DNA from: Oscillospiraceae bacterium
GTDB lineage: Bacteria; Bacillota; Clostridia; Oscillospirales; Ruminococcaceae
DNA length: 64,000 nt
Reading direction: 5' to 3'
NCBI GenBank assembly: GCA_017887325.1
Contig: JAGHIE010000008.1
Location: 55,189 to 119,188, forward strand
The notes under the pieces are model-generated. The model was not told the DNA's origin. It worked only from the letters and a program-made list of their open reading frames with translations, and did not search any database. A program made the translations under genes and the position numbers. Below, piece after piece: positions 10,426 through 22,200 of the stretch (the stretch's first letter is position 1; every line of letters begins with the position of its first letter).

Positions 10426-13400
10426 ATGAATAAAAAATTCAAACAAATTTTATCAGCAATATTAGCTGGAACTTTTATTGCTGGTTTAATCATCACATCG
10501 GCACAAATTGCAAAAGCTCAAGAACCCGATGAAGTCATAAATAATGACTACATAAATGAAACACTTACAGAAGATTTTCATAATCAAAATAATGAAAACT
10601 CAGATAATGTTATACAATCAAATGATGAAACAGACTCTTCAACTAACGAAAATACTAATAATGAAATATTAAACGAAATCACAGATTCAGAAACACAACC
10701 TAATGTTGATGAAACTCCTGTTCAAGATGAAAACAGTGATATGTCACAAAATGAAGTGATTTCTGAAGAAAGTAATATAGGAGAAAACTCAGACGAATAT
10801 GAAGTTCCTACTGCAACTGATAGTTTCAGATATCAAAATGGTCACAATATAACTAACCAAGAAGTAGAAACCGATTCTCCATTTGTAAGTTTCTATGCTA
10901 TAGATAACAGCAAAGCTTATAATCCTGTAACACCCGACGGCAGACGCCCTACTGCTAATGCAATAGATGTTTCCAGATGGCAAGGTACTATTGATTGGAA
11001 CAAAGTAAAAGCAAGTGGCGATGTTGACTTTGCTATTTTAAGAATTGCTTCCGGATGGGATATACACGAACAAGGAGATAAATGGGTAGTAAGCACATCT
11101 TCTGGTGACGCAAAATTCAAAGAATACGCAAAGCAATGTGAAAAACTAGGTATTCCTATTGGTGGATATTTCTTCTCATATGCTGATTCTGTAGAAGATG
11201 CAAAAAAAGAAGCTCTATTAGCAATAGAAATGTTAAAAGATGTTAAAATAGACTATCCTATATATTATGACTTAGAAGATAATGCAACAACTGGTACACA
11301 ATCACCACAAACAATTGCACAAATGGCAAAAGTTTTTAACGATACTTTATCAAGTGCTGGGTATCAAGTAGGTGTATATGCTAGTAAAAGTTGGTTTGAA
11401 AATCAACTATCAGACCCTTATTTTGATACACAAAGACAATGGGTAGCTCAATATTACAACCAATGCACATATAAAGGTAATTATGAAATGTGGCAATATT
11501 CCTCTACTGGTACTGTTAATGGTATAAAAGGTTCTGTTGATATGAACTATTGGTATGGAGATTCTCCTACTTCATCTACAAAAGTAACAGCATATGTTGA
11601 CTCTAAAGAAGAAACAATAACAGTTACTGCCACAAATGTAAAAAATGCAAAATCTGTATCTTTTCCAGTATGGACTTCTAGCAATGGTCAAGATGATTTA
11701 ATATGGCATAAAGCTAAACAAATTGGTTTAAACACTTGGAGTGCTGTTATTCCTATCTCTTCACATAAAAATGAGAAAGGTCAATACAATATACATGCTT
11801 ATGTAACAGACTCTTATGGAAATGAAACTTTTAAAAGTAGTACATCTTGCTTTTTAAGTGATATTATTTGCTCTGAAATTACAGCAACACCTACAAAAGA
11901 TACTGATGCTAGTGTAAATGTTAATATCAAAGGATTAGTTTCTAACCATTCCATCACAAAAGTTACTGCTGCTGTTTGGAGCGATGTTAATGGTAAAGAT
12001 GATTTGATTTGGTATTCTCCTAAAAAACAATCTAATGGAAACTATACTTTCAACTTTAAACCAATTGACCACAAATTAAGCACAGGTAAATATTTTATAG
12101 AAGTATATGCTACAGATAGTTCTGGGCTAAACAAAATGGTGGGTTCTATAAATTACAATATGCCTAATTCAGTTAAACCTACTATAAATGCTGTAAGTAA
12201 TTACACAACAAAATCTATTGATATAACAGTAACTTCTGATGCTAACTTAAATTCAGTTTCTGTTCCTGTTTGGAGTCATAATAACGGACAAGACGATATT
12301 AAATGGTATGCAACTAAAAAACAAAGTGGAAACAAATGGACTGTTTCTGTCCCTATTTCAAATCACAAAAATGATAAAGGATATTATTCCGTTCATTGTT
12401 ATTATAAATATAATGGTGTAGATACTCCTATAGCAAATACCACAGTTTTATACCAAGATTACTCTGATGTAAAAGTAACAACAAAAACTACAAACTCAGA
12501 AACAGGAGAATTTAAAGTAACTATTAGTAATATATCTAACAGTGAATACATTTCTAGTATTAGTGTTCCTGTTTGGAGTGATAATGGTGGACAAGACGAT
12601 ATAGTTTGGTATAATCCTACAAAAGAAAATAGTACAACATATTCACTAACTATTAAGCCAAACAATCACAAAGGTGATTCTGGAATATATTATGTAGATA
12701 CATACTTTAATTTAACTAATGGAACAAGTATCGCTGTTAACAAAACTAAACATAATGTTATTATAAATTCTAATCCTACTATTGTAGCTAAACCAAATAC
12801 TGCTAATGATGCTATAAATATTACTATTAGTAACCTAAAAAATGCTCAATCAGTATCTGTTCCAGTATGGACAGAAAACAATGGCCAAGATGATTTAAAA
12901 TGGTATCCTGCTGATAAACAAAATAGTACAACATGGACTCTAACAGTTCCTATAATTAATCATAAAAATGAATTGGGTAAATATGTTATCCATGTATACT
13001 ATGTAAACTCATCTGGCAAACAAATATTTGCTGGATCAACAACTTCTGAATTAGAAAAAATCAAGATATCTTCTATTAGCACAACAACTCTAAATCAAGA
13101 TAGTGGTTTGTTTAAAGTTTCTATTAAGGGAGTAACATCTCCAAGTCCTATAAAATCTATCTCTGTTCCTGTTTGGAGTAATGATAATGGGCAAGATGAT
13201 ATAAGATGGTATTCTGCAATTTATGATGGTAATAATTCATACTCATTAATTGTTGATCCTTCAAACCATAAAAACAGCTTGGGATATTATTCTATTCATG
13301 TGTATGGAACAGATGGAAGAAATGTTCAAATGTTTTTAGGAAGCACTAGTCATAATGTTAAAAAAGTTTCAGGACCTAGTATTTCTGTATCACCAGATGT

Positions 13401-14001
13401 AAATCACGAATATATTTTAGTTAGAGCATCAGGATTACAAGATGCAAAATCTGTAAGTTTTCCAATATGGACAGAAAGTAACGGTCAAGATGATTTAAAA
13501 TGGTATGCAGCAACACAACAAAGTGATAAATCTTGGACAGCCAAAATCCCTATTTCAAATCATAAAAATCAAACTGGAAAATATTATGTTGATGCATACT
13601 ATACAAACACATCAAATGAATTTAAAAAGTTTGATAGTTCTTCTGTAACAATACAAGGAATAACAGCTAAATCAATATCTGCTAACTTAATAAATAATAA
13701 TCAATTTAAAGTTATAATATATGGAGTATCTTCTCCAGCTGGAATTAAACAAGTTCAATTCCCTGTATGGAGCGAAAAAAATGGTCAAGATGACATTATT
13801 TGGTACACTGCAAAAAACGAAGGAAATGGAACATATTCTTTTACTGTAGATATTTCTAAGCACAAAAATGATAGTGGAAAATATTATATACATGCTTATG
13901 CATCTGATAATCGTAATATATCTAGTTTAGTAGCAAATACAACAATAGATATAACAAAAACATATACAAAAAACTTTGGATTAATTTCTAAAGTAGAATA
14001 G
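10426..14001 (+). CDS. Secreted GH25-type lysozyme with eight C-terminal GBS_Bsp-like repeats
   Basis: Signal peptide; low-complexity N/E/D linker; GH25 motifs AIDVSRWQGTIDWNKVK and YDLEDN; eight copies of (V/I)W(S/T)xxNGQDD(L/I)xWY. Confidence 0.88.
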   Translation: MNKKFKQILSAILAGTFIAGLIITSAQIAKAQEPDEVINNDYINETLTEDFHNQNNENSDNVIQSNDETDSSTNENTNNEILNEITDSETQPNVDETPVQDENSDMSQNEVISEESNIGENSDEYEVPTATDSFRYQNGHNITNQEVETDSPFVSFYAIDNSKAYNPVTPDGRRPTANAIDVSRWQGTIDWNKVKASGDVDFAILRIASGWDIHEQGDKWVVSTSSGDAKFKEYAKQCEKLGIPIGGYFFSYADSVEDAKKEALLAIEMLKDVKIDYPIYYDLEDNATTGTQSPQTIAQMAKVFNDTLSSAGYQVGVYASKSWFENQLSDPYFDTQRQWVAQYYNQCTYKGNYEMWQYSSTGTVNGIKGSVDMNYWYGDSPTSSTKVTAYVDSKEETITVTATNVKNAKSVSFPVWTSSNGQDDLIWHKAKQIGLNTWSAVIPISSHKNEKGQYNIHAYVTDSYGNETFKSSTSCFLSDIICSEITATPTKDTDASVNVNIKGLVSNHSITKVTAAVWSDVNGKDDLIWYSPKKQSNGNYTFNFKPIDHKLSTGKYFIEVYATDSSGLNKMVGSINYNMPNSVKPTINAVSNYTTKSIDITVTSDANLNSVSVPVWSHNNGQDDIKWYATKKQSGNKWTVSVPISNHKNDKGYYSVHCYYKYNGVDTPIANTTVLYQDYSDVKVTTKTTNSETGEFKVTISNISNSEYISSISVPVWSDNGGQDDIVWYNPTKENSTTYSLTIKPNNHKGDSGIYYVDTYFNLTNGTSIAVNKTKHNVIINSNPTIVAKPNTANDAINITISNLKNAQSVSVPVWTENNGQDDLKWYPADKQNSTTWTLTVPIINHKNELGKYVIHVYYVNSSGKQIFAGSTTSELEKIKISSISTTTLNQDSGLFKVSIKGVTSPSPIKSISVPVWSNDNGQDDIRWYSAIYDGNNSYSLIVDPSNHKNSLGYYSIHVYGTDGRNVQMFLGSTSHNVKKVSGPSISVSPDVNHEYILVRASGLQDAKSVSFPIWTESNGQDDLKWYAATQQSDKSWTAKIPISNHKNQTGKYYVDAYYTNTSNEFKKFDSSSVTIQGITAKSISANLINNNQFKVIIYGVSSPAGIKQVQFPVWSEKNGQDDIIWYTAKNEGNGTYSFTVDISKHKNDSGKYYIHAYASDNRNISSLVANTTIDITKTYTKNFGLISKVE

Positions 14002-14005
14002 TCAA

Positions 14006-14042
14006 AAAAGATACAACTTATTAAAGTTGTATCTTTTTTTGT
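14006..14042 (+). terminator. Rho-independent terminator after lysozyme gene
   Basis: AAAGATACAACTT-ATTA-AAGTTGTATCTTTTTTT. Confidence 0.85.
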
Positions 14043-14111
14043 ATTATTATTGTATCTTATTTTTTTATTTGGTATAATGTTATTAAACTTATTTTATATT
14101 GGGGTGTTATT

Positions 14112-15179
14112 ATGGAGTTAAAAATTAAATTAAGTAGTCAATTAAAAGACAAACCTGTTGATGAAAACAATTTAGGTTTTGGTAAAATATTTACTGATCA
14201 TATGTTTACAATGGACTACACTATTGAGGAAGGTTGGCACAATGCGCAAATAGTTCCTTTTGGACCTATTGAATTAAATCCATCTGCAACTTGTCTTCAC
14301 TATGGTCAAGAAGTATTTGAAGGAATGAAAGCGTATAGAACTGAATCTGGGGATATTAAATTATTTAGACCTGAAGAAAACTTTAAGCGTCTAAACATTT
14401 CTTGCGATAGATTGTGCATTCCTTTATTTGATGAAGAATTTTTATTAAAAGCATTAGTTGAACTTGTAAAAATAGATGCTGATTGGGTACCTCATACTGA
14501 TGGTGCAAGTTTATATATCAGACCATTTATCATTGGTACTGAGGATTCATTAGGAGCACATGCTTCCCATAAATATAAATTTATAATTATAATGTCTCCA
14601 TCTGGAGCTTATTATGCTAGTGGTATTAATCCAGTTAAAATTTATGTAGAAACAAACTATGTTAGAGCAGTTATTGGTGGTACTGGTTTTGCTAAAACTG
14701 GTGGTAACTATGCTGCATCATTAAAAGCTCAAGACGTTGCTGCAGAACAAGGATATTCTCAAGTATTATGGCTTGATGGTGTTGAACGTAAATATGTTGA
14801 AGAAGTTGGAGCTATGAATGTATTCTTTGTAATCGGTGATGAAGTTGTTACTCCTAAATTACAAGGAAGTATTCTAGCTGGTATTACTCGTAAATCTGCT
14901 ATTGAAATTTTAAAATCTTGGGGATTAAATGTTAATGAAAGAAAACTATCAATTGATGAAATAGTTGAAGCTAGCAAAAATGGTACTTTGAAAGAAGCAT
15001 TTGGTACTGGTACTGCTGCTGTTATTTCTCCTATTGGTGAATTAAAATATGGTGACTATATCATGAACATTAACGATGGAAAAATCGGTGAAATATCTCA
15101 AAAATTATATGATACATTAACTGGTATACAATGGGGCAAAATTGAAGATAAATTCAATTGGGTTTATGATGTAAAATAA
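14112..15179 (+). CDS. ilvE: Branched-chain amino acid aminotransferase
   Basis: 355 aa; CLHYGQEVFEGMKAYR and GTGTAAVISPIGE typical of this family. Confidence 0.93.
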   Translation: MELKIKLSSQLKDKPVDENNLGFGKIFTDHMFTMDYTIEEGWHNAQIVPFGPIELNPSATCLHYGQEVFEGMKAYRTESGDIKLFRPEENFKRLNISCDRLCIPLFDEEFLLKALVELVKIDADWVPHTDGASLYIRPFIIGTEDSLGAHASHKYKFIIIMSPSGAYYASGINPVKIYVETNYVRAVIGGTGFAKTGGNYAASLKAQDVAAEQGYSQVLWLDGVERKYVEEVGAMNVFFVIGDEVVTPKLQGSILAGITRKSAIEILKSWGLNVNERKLSIDEIVEASKNGTLKEAFGTGTAAVISPIGELKYGDYIMNINDGKIGEISQKLYDTLTGIQWGKIEDKFNWVYDVK

Positions 15180-15241
15180 TTATTATGGCAACTACTTAAT
15201 AATTAGTAGTTGCCATAATTAATGTAAACGGAGGTTTTAAT

Positions 15242-16105
15242 ATTAGAAATTTTGAATATATAATTGAAGAAAAATATAATAATTTAACAGTTCAAGAATA
15301 CCTTATGAAAATTCATGGTTTTTCAAAAAGAATTATTACAAGAATTAAAAGAGAACCGGAAAATATTTCATGTAATGGAAAACATATACGAATGGTTGAT
15401 AATTTAAAAACTAATGATATATTAAAGATTACTTTATCAGAACAATCAACTCTTATTCCAAATGGAAATTTAAATGTTGATATTGTCTATGAAGATGATG
15501 ATATAATTATATTTAACAAACCTGCAAATATGCCTGTACACCCTTCTTTACTACATTATGATGATACATTAGGTAATTTTTTCACATATTATACAAATAG
15601 TAAAAATCAACAAATAACATTTAGACCAATAAATAGATTGGACAGTAACACACAAGGGCTATGTTTAGTAGCAAAAAATTCTCTTGCTGCCAATTTATTA
15701 TCACAAAAAGTAAAAAAAGAATACACTGCTGTTGTTTGTGGTAATGTTAAAGACGATTACGGCATTATTAATGCTCCTATAGCTAGAGAAAATGATACAA
15801 TAATTAAAAGGTGTGTTGCACCACATGGCCAAGAAAGCATAACTGAATATTATGTTGAAAAAAGAAATAATAAATATTCACTAGTTAGAATAAATTTGCA
15901 TACTGGTAGAACTCATCAAATAAGAGTGCATTTTTCATATTTAGGCTATCCTTTGGCTGGAGATGACTTATATGGTGGAGATTGTAGCGATATTCATACA
16001 CAAGCTTTATGTTGTAATAAATTATTTTTTGAGCACCCAATATTGCATAAAAAAATGGAAATTTGCATAAATATACCAAACGATATGTTAAATCTTCTAA
16101 AGTAA
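15242..16105 (+). CDS. RluA/RluD family pseudouridine synthase; likely ATT start
   Basis: INRLDSNTQGLCLVAK, HTGRTHQIRVHFSYLGYPLAGDDLYGG motifs. In-frame extension upstream of the 15305 ATG gives (M)RNFEYIIEEKYNNLTVQEYL, with GGAGG 7 nt before ATT at 15242. Confidence 0.8.
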   Translation: MRNFEYIIEEKYNNLTVQEYLMKIHGFSKRIITRIKREPENISCNGKHIRMVDNLKTNDILKITLSEQSTLIPNGNLNVDIVYEDDDIIIFNKPANMPVHPSLLHYDDTLGNFFTYYTNSKNQQITFRPINRLDSNTQGLCLVAKNSLAANLLSQKVKKEYTAVVCGNVKDDYGIINAPIARENDTIIKRCVAPHGQESITEYYVEKRNNKYSLVRINLHTGRTHQIRVHFSYLGYPLAGDDLYGGDCSDIHTQALCCNKLFFEHPILHKKMEICINIPNDMLNLLK

Positions 16106-16158
16106 CTAAATATTTTCATACAATATATGTGCATTGTTATAAAATTACATTTAAACAC

Positions 16159-16187
16159 TTGAATATTATGCATTAAAGTGATAGAAT
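16159..16187 (+). promoter_or_regulatory. Promoter of the amino-acid ABC transporter
   Basis: TTGAAT - 17 nt - TAGAAT; flanked by inverted copies TATGTGCAT (16126-16134) and ATGCACATA (16188-16196). Confidence 0.55.
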
Positions 16188-16229
16188 ATGCACATAACTT
16201 AAATAATTATACAAAAAGGAGTTTTATAT

Positions 16230-17006
16230 ATGAAAAAAATATTTTCTGCAATATTAGCTAGTTGTTTAGCTTTAACTACATTCGTTGGTTGTTCAAATAG
16301 TAATGATAAATTTGTTGTTTCTACAAATGCTGCTTTTTATCCATATGAATATATTGGTGAAGACAATAAAGTAGTAGGTATTGATATTGATATCGCTAAA
16401 GCGATCGCTGAAGAAGCTGGCAAAGAATTAAAAGTTGACGATGTTGAATTCGAAGCTGCTTTAGCTGCTGTTTCTACTGGTCATGCTGATGCTGCATTAG
16501 CTGGAATTACAGTTAATGATGAACGTAAAAAAACTTTAGATTTCTCAGAACCATATGCAACAAGTATTCAATACATTATTGTTAAAGAAGATTCTGATGT
16601 TAAAACAATAGAAGATTTAGCAGGATTTAAAATTGGTGTACAAAATGGTACTACTAGCCAAACAATTTTAGATTCAGAAAGCAAAGAAGGCGTTTTAAAA
16701 GATACAAATACCAAAGTTGAACCTTATAAAACATCTTTACTTGCAGCTATGGACTTAAAAACAGATACAGTAGATGCAGTAGTTGCTGACTCTTTATTAG
16801 CTGAAAACATTGTAAAAGAAAACGAAGGTTTAAAATGCTTAGAATTAGTTTATGCTGATGGTTCTACAACAAAAGAAGAATATGCAGTAGCTGTTAAAAA
16901 AGGTGATAAAGAAACTTTAGAACTAGTAAACAAAGTTATTAAAGAACTAAAAGATTCTGGCAAAATTGATGAATTATTATTAAAACACTTAAATGGTGAA
17001 GATTAA
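16230..17006 (+). CDS. Polar amino-acid ABC transporter substrate-binding lipoprotein
   Basis: Lipobox LTTFVGCS; VSTNAAFYPYEYI, GIDIDIAKAIAEEAG, GVQNGTTSQ typical of the family 3 SBP. Confidence 0.93.
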   Translation: MKKIFSAILASCLALTTFVGCSNSNDKFVVSTNAAFYPYEYIGEDNKVVGIDIDIAKAIAEEAGKELKVDDVEFEAALAAVSTGHADAALAGITVNDERKKTLDFSEPYATSIQYIIVKEDSDVKTIEDLAGFKIGVQNGTTSQTILDSESKEGVLKDTNTKVEPYKTSLLAAMDLKTDTVDAVVADSLLAENIVKENEGLKCLELVYADGSTTKEEYAVAVKKGDKETLELVNKVIKELKDSGKIDELLLKHLNGED

Positions 17007-17110
17007 TATTGATTTTTAAAATTTTATAATATATAATTTACTTAAAGCAGCAGGATTTTTAAAATCCTGCTGTATAAATTTGTCTTTAAATTTATAAAGG
17101 AGGTTTTATT

Positions 17111-17824
17111 TTGGATTTCTTTAGCAATTTTTCAAATCAATTTTATTTAACTTTTATCAAAGATAATAGATATAAAGTATTTATTGAAGGTTTTGGAAAT
17201 ACTATACTAATAGCAATTTGCGCTACTATAATAGGTGTATTGATAGGTACTTTAATAGCTATATATCGTGTAAGCTATGCTCAATCAGACAAAAAAAATC
17301 CTATTAAGAAATTTATAAACTTTATTCTTACAGCCTATGTTGCTATAATTCGTGGTACTCCTGTTGTTCTACAAATTATGATTATGTACTATTTAGTACT
17401 TGTTGCAATAAAAGATTATGCTGTAGTAATTGCAATTATTGCGTTTGGTCTTAACTCTGGTGCATATGTATCCGAAATTATCAGAGGCGGTATTCTAGCA
17501 GTTGATAAAGGTCAAATGGAAGCTGGTCGTTCTTTAGGTTTAAGCAAATCTGAAACAATGAAAAGTATTATAATTCCTCAAGCTATAAAAAATTGTCTAC
17601 CTTCATTAGGTAATGAATTTATTGCTGTATTAAAAGAAACATCCGTTGTTGGTTATATTCCAGTAACTGATTTAACAAAAGCTAGTAACCTTATAACTGG
17701 TGTTACATATAATGCATTCTTCCCATTAATTTCAGTGGCTGTAGCTTACTTTATTTTAGTTGCTGGTTTGACTGCATTATTTAGAAAAATGGAAAGGAAG
17801 TTGGCTCAAAGTGATAGAAGTTAA
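17111..17824 (+). CDS. Amino-acid ABC transporter permease (TTG start)
   Basis: [19 protein letters not shown] and [28 protein letters not shown] loop. Confidence 0.93.
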   Translation: MDFFSNFSNQFYLTFIKDNRYKVFIEGFGNTILIAICATIIGVLIGTLIAIYRVSYAQSDKKNPIKKFINFILTAYVAIIRGTPVVLQIMIMYYLVLVAIKDYAVVIAIIAFGLNSGAYVSEIIRGGILAVDKGQMEAGRSLGLSKSETMKSIIIPQAIKNCLPSLGNEFIAVLKETSVVGYIPVTDLTKASNLITGVTYNAFFPLISVAVAYFILVAGLTALFRKMERKLAQSDRS

Positions 17825-18533
17825 AAATTTAAAAAAATCATTTGGTGATAACCATGTTTTAAAAGAAATTAATGAAACTATTCACCAAGGCGAAAAAGTT
17901 GTAATCGTTGGGCCATCTGGCTCTGGTAAAAGTACATTTTTGCGTTGTTTAAACTTACTAGAAGTTCCTACTAGTGGAGAAATCTGGTTTGAAGGACAAA
18001 ATATTACAAGCAAAGACTGTAATATAGATAAAACAAGACAAAAAATGGGAATGGTTTTCCAACACTTTAACCTTTTCCCTCACCTAACAATATTACATAA
18101 CATTACTTTAGCTCCTGTAAAATTAAAATTACAAACTAAAGAAGAAGCTGAAAAAAATGCAATGCGTTTACTAGAAAGAATTGGTTTAGCTGATAAAGCT
18201 CATACATATCCTGCAATGCTTTCTGGTGGACAAAAACAACGTATAGCTATAGTTAGAGCTTTGGCTATGAATCCTGATGTTATGTTATTTGATGAACCAA
18301 CTTCTGCTTTAGACCCTGAAATGGTTGGTGAAGTTTTAGCACTTATGAAAGAACTTGCTGACGACGGTATGACAATGGTAGTTGTTACACATGAAATGGG
18401 ATTTGCAAGAGAAGTTGCTACAAGGGTTTTATTTATGGACGGTGGATATATCAAAGAACAAAATACTCCTGAAGAATTCTTTACTAATCCTCAAGACCCT
18501 AGATTAAAAGAGTTTTTATCTAAAGTTTTATAA
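17811..18533 (+). CDS. Amino-acid ABC transporter ATP-binding protein (GlnQ-like)
   Basis: [37 protein letters not shown] motifs. Confidence 0.95.
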   Translation: MIEVKNLKKSFGDNHVLKEINETIHQGEKVVIVGPSGSGKSTFLRCLNLLEVPTSGEIWFEGQNITSKDCNIDKTRQKMGMVFQHFNLFPHLTILHNITLAPVKLKLQTKEEAEKNAMRLLERIGLADKAHTYPAMLSGGQKQRIAIVRALAMNPDVMLFDEPTSALDPEMVGEVLALMKELADDGMTMVVVTHEMGFAREVATRVLFMDGGYIKEQNTPEEFFTNPQDPRLKEFLSKVL

Positions 18534-18535
18534 AT

Positions 18536-18570
18536 AAAAAAGATATTCCTTTATGGAATATCTTTTTTAT
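18536..18570 (+). terminator. Bidirectional terminator
   Basis: AAAAAAGATATTCCTTTATGGAATATCTTTTTT. Confidence 0.85.
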
Positions 18571-19121
18571 TTTTGTATACCATAAGTTTGAGTTAAAGAG
18601 TCCATAAATATTGGTAATTTAGGTGTGTATACAGTAAAAATTATAAATATAATAACGATAAATAAAGCTATAGTAAATGCTACATATTTATTTAAACATT
18701 TAGATGTGTGCTTATAATAATGACATGCTAATGATTGACCATATAATATTGCTAAAAATAAAATTATTATATCCACCACTACTAGCTCTACACCAAAAGC
18801 CCCAGTGTAAAAATAAAATAAAAATGGAATTGTTATTATTGCAACAACTAAAGATATCAACATAGCTGTAAACCATTTATCAGAATTAATGCTGTTTGTT
18901 TTTTTTATATATTTATAATACAATGCCCACCATAAAATTATAGGTAGTACAACCATTTTACAATGTTCCCAAACGCTTTCATTTACAGGAACAAATAATC
19001 CTATAATAAAATTTTCACCTAAAATATCAAATAAAAAATGAAATAATGTACCTACAGCAAATAATATTAAACTAGAAATCAATATATAATACTTACTGCA
19101 TTTTTGTGTTAATTTATTCAT
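18567..19121 (-). CDS. Conserved membrane protein of unknown function
   Basis: Multi-TM protein; start moved to MNKLTQKCSKYY behind GGAGG. Confidence 0.7.
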   Translation of the reverse strand: MNKLTQKCSKYYILISSLILFAVGTLFHFLFDILGENFIIGLFVPVNESVWEHCKMVVLPIILWWALYYKYIKKTNSINSDKWFTAMLISLVVAIITIPFLFYFYTGAFGVELVVVDIIILFLAILYGQSLACHYYKHTSKCLNKYVAFTIALFIVIIFIIFTVYTPKLPIFMDSLTQTYGIQK

Positions 19122-19215
19122 AAAAATTCCTCCTATATACTTATTTAAAGTATATGAGAAATTTTTCAAAAAATTCTAAAAAAGCAAGGTTTTAAAACCT
19201 TGCTTTTTTATTTTA

Positions 19216-22200
19216 TTAAGCATTTACTTTAACAGCAAATTTTACATTTTCACCATTTACATTCCATTCCATTGTAAATCCGTCTAAGCTATCAACAACT
19301 AATTCATCAGCTAATACATCATATTTAACTGTATCCCAGTTATTTTTCAAAATATTAGCAATTTTTTCATTACCTTGTGTTGAAACAATGATATGGTCTG
19401 TAACATTGAAGTTTGCTTCTTTTCTCATAGATTGGATTTTACTAATAATTTCTCTTACAAAACCTTCTTCTATAAGTTCTTCTGTTAAGTGAGTATCTAA
19501 AATTACTGTAATACCTTTATCTGTAACAGCTTCAAAACCTTCTTTTTTAGTTGTTTCAATTAATAATTCTTCTTCTGTTAAGCTAATATCTCCATCAGAT
19601 AAAGTAATTGTAATTGAACCATTAGCATCTAACTCTGCTTTTGCTTTACTACCATCTAAATTAGCTAAAGCTGTTCTGATTTCACCAATTTTCTTACCAT
19701 ATTTTTGACCTAAAATTCTTAATTGTGGTTTAAATACATAAGAAACGAATCCACTAGCATCATCAACAAAGTTTACTGCTTTAACATTCAATTCTTCTTC
19801 GATAATTTCTTTATACATTTCGTCTAATTTCACATTAGAGTTAACACTAATGCTAGAAATAGGTTGTCTGTTTTTGATATTAGCACCATTTCTTGCTGAA
19901 CGACCTAAGATAACTATTTGTAAAACTTGTTCCATATTTTCTTCTAAAGCTTTATCAATATATTTATCATCAGCTACAGGGAAATCACATAAATGGATAC
20001 TTTCTGGAGCATCTTTATCTATACTGCAAACTAAGTTTCTGTAAATATCTTCTGTCATAAATGGAATTAATGGAGCAGATAATTTACATACAGTAACTAA
20101 AGCTGTGTATAAAGTCATATATGCATTGATTTTATCTTGTGACATTTCTTGAGCCCAGAAACGTTCTCTACTTCTTCTTACATACCAGTTACTCATTTCG
20201 TCAACAAATTCTTGTAAAACTCTTGCAGTTTCTGGTATACGGTAATTTTCTAAGTTATCATCAACAACTTTAATCAAGCTGTTTAATTTAGATAATAACC
20301 ATTTATCCATAACTGTTAAGCTTGATAAATCTAAGTTATATTTTGTTGCATCAAATTTATCAATATTTGCATACAACACAAAGAATGCATATGTGTTCCA
20401 CAATGTAGACATGAATTTGCGTTGTCCTTCTTGAACTGCTTTACCATAAAATCTATTTGGTAACCATGGAGCTGAATTTGAATAGAAATACCAACGAATA
20501 GCATCTGCTCCATATGTAGCTAATGCTTCAAATGGGTCAACTGCATTACCTTTAGATTTACTCATTTTTTGTCCGTGTTCATCTTGAACATGGCCTAAAA
20601 CAACAACATTTTTAAATGGAGCTTCATTAAATATTAATGTTGAGATTGCTAAAAGTGAATAGAACCAACCACGAGTTTGGTCAACACCTTCAGAAATAAA
20701 GTTTGCTGGGAATTGTTGTTTAAACACATCTTGATTTTCAAATGGATAGTGATGTTGAGCAAATGGCATAGAACCACTATCAAACCAACAGTCAATAACT
20801 TCTGGAACTCTAACCATTTGTTTACCACATTTTTCACATTTAATAGTAACACCATCAATGTATGGTCTGTGTAGTTCGATATCATCAGGACAGTTATCTG
20901 ACATTTGTTTTAATTCTTCAATGCTTCCGATAGAATGTTTATGACCACATTCACATTCCCAAATGTTTAAAGGTGTACCCCAGTAACGATTACGGCTAAT
21001 ACCCCAATCTTGTACATTTTCTAACCAGTCACCAAAACGACCTTTACCAATACTTTCTGGAATCCAATTAATTGTATTGTTATTTCTGATTAAATCATCT
21101 TTAACAGCTGTCATTTTAACAAACCAAGATTCTCTTGCGTAGTAGATAAGTGGTGTATCACATCTCCAACAATGAGGATAACTATGTTCAAAGTTTGGAG
21201 CATCAAATAATAAACCTCTTTCTTCTAGGTTCATTAAAACATGTTTATCAGCATCTTTACAGAACATTCCAGCCCATAAAGTTTCTTCTGTCATTTCACC
21301 TTTGGCATCTACTAATTGTACGAATGGTAAATCATATTCTCTACCTACTTGAGCATCGTCTTCACCGAATGCAGGAGCAATATGAACAACACCTGTACCG
21401 TCTGTTAATGTAACATAATCAGCGCAAGTTACATAATAACATTTTTTATCAGGTTTAGCGAAATCAAATAATGGGATATATTCTTTATATTCTAAGTCTT
21501 TACCTACAAATTTTTCTAAAACTTCTACATCTTCGCCTAGTATTTTTTCTACTAAAGCACTAGCCATGTAAATAACTTCATTATCTTTTCTAACTTTTAC
21601 ATATTCTTCTCTAGGGTTTACACACAATGCAACGTTTGATGGTAAAGTCCAAGGAGTTGTTGTCCAAGCTAAAATATATGCATCTTCATCTTTAACTTTA
21701 AATCTTACAATAGCAGAACGTTCTTTTACATCTTTATAACCTTGTGCAACTTCGTGGCTTGATAAAGGTGTACCACATCTTGGGCAGTAAGGAACAATTT
21801 TAAATCCTTTATATAACAAACCTTTTTCCCAAATTTGTTTTAATGCCCACCATTCACTTTCAATGAAGTTGTTATCATAAGTTACATAAGGGTTTTCCAT
21901 ATCAACCCAAAAACCTACTGTTTGAGAAAAATCTTCCCACATACCTTTATATTTCCAAACGCTTTCTTTACATTTTTCAATAAAAGGTTCTAAACCATAG
22001 TTTTCGATTTGATCTTTACCATTAATACCTAATAGTTTTTCAACTTCTAATTCTACTGGTAGTCCGTGAGTATCCCAACCAGCTTTTCTAGGAACATTAT
22101 AACCTTTCATTGTACGGTATCTAGGAATCATATCTTTAATAACCCTTGTTAAAACATGGCCGATATGAGGTTTACCATTAGCTGTAGGAGGACCATCATA

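Noticed and set aside
11660-13990. Repeated DNA within the lysozyme gene as a possible CRISPR or minisatellite
   Set aside because: Repeats are in frame, diverged, about 100 codons apart and encode a protein domain repeat.
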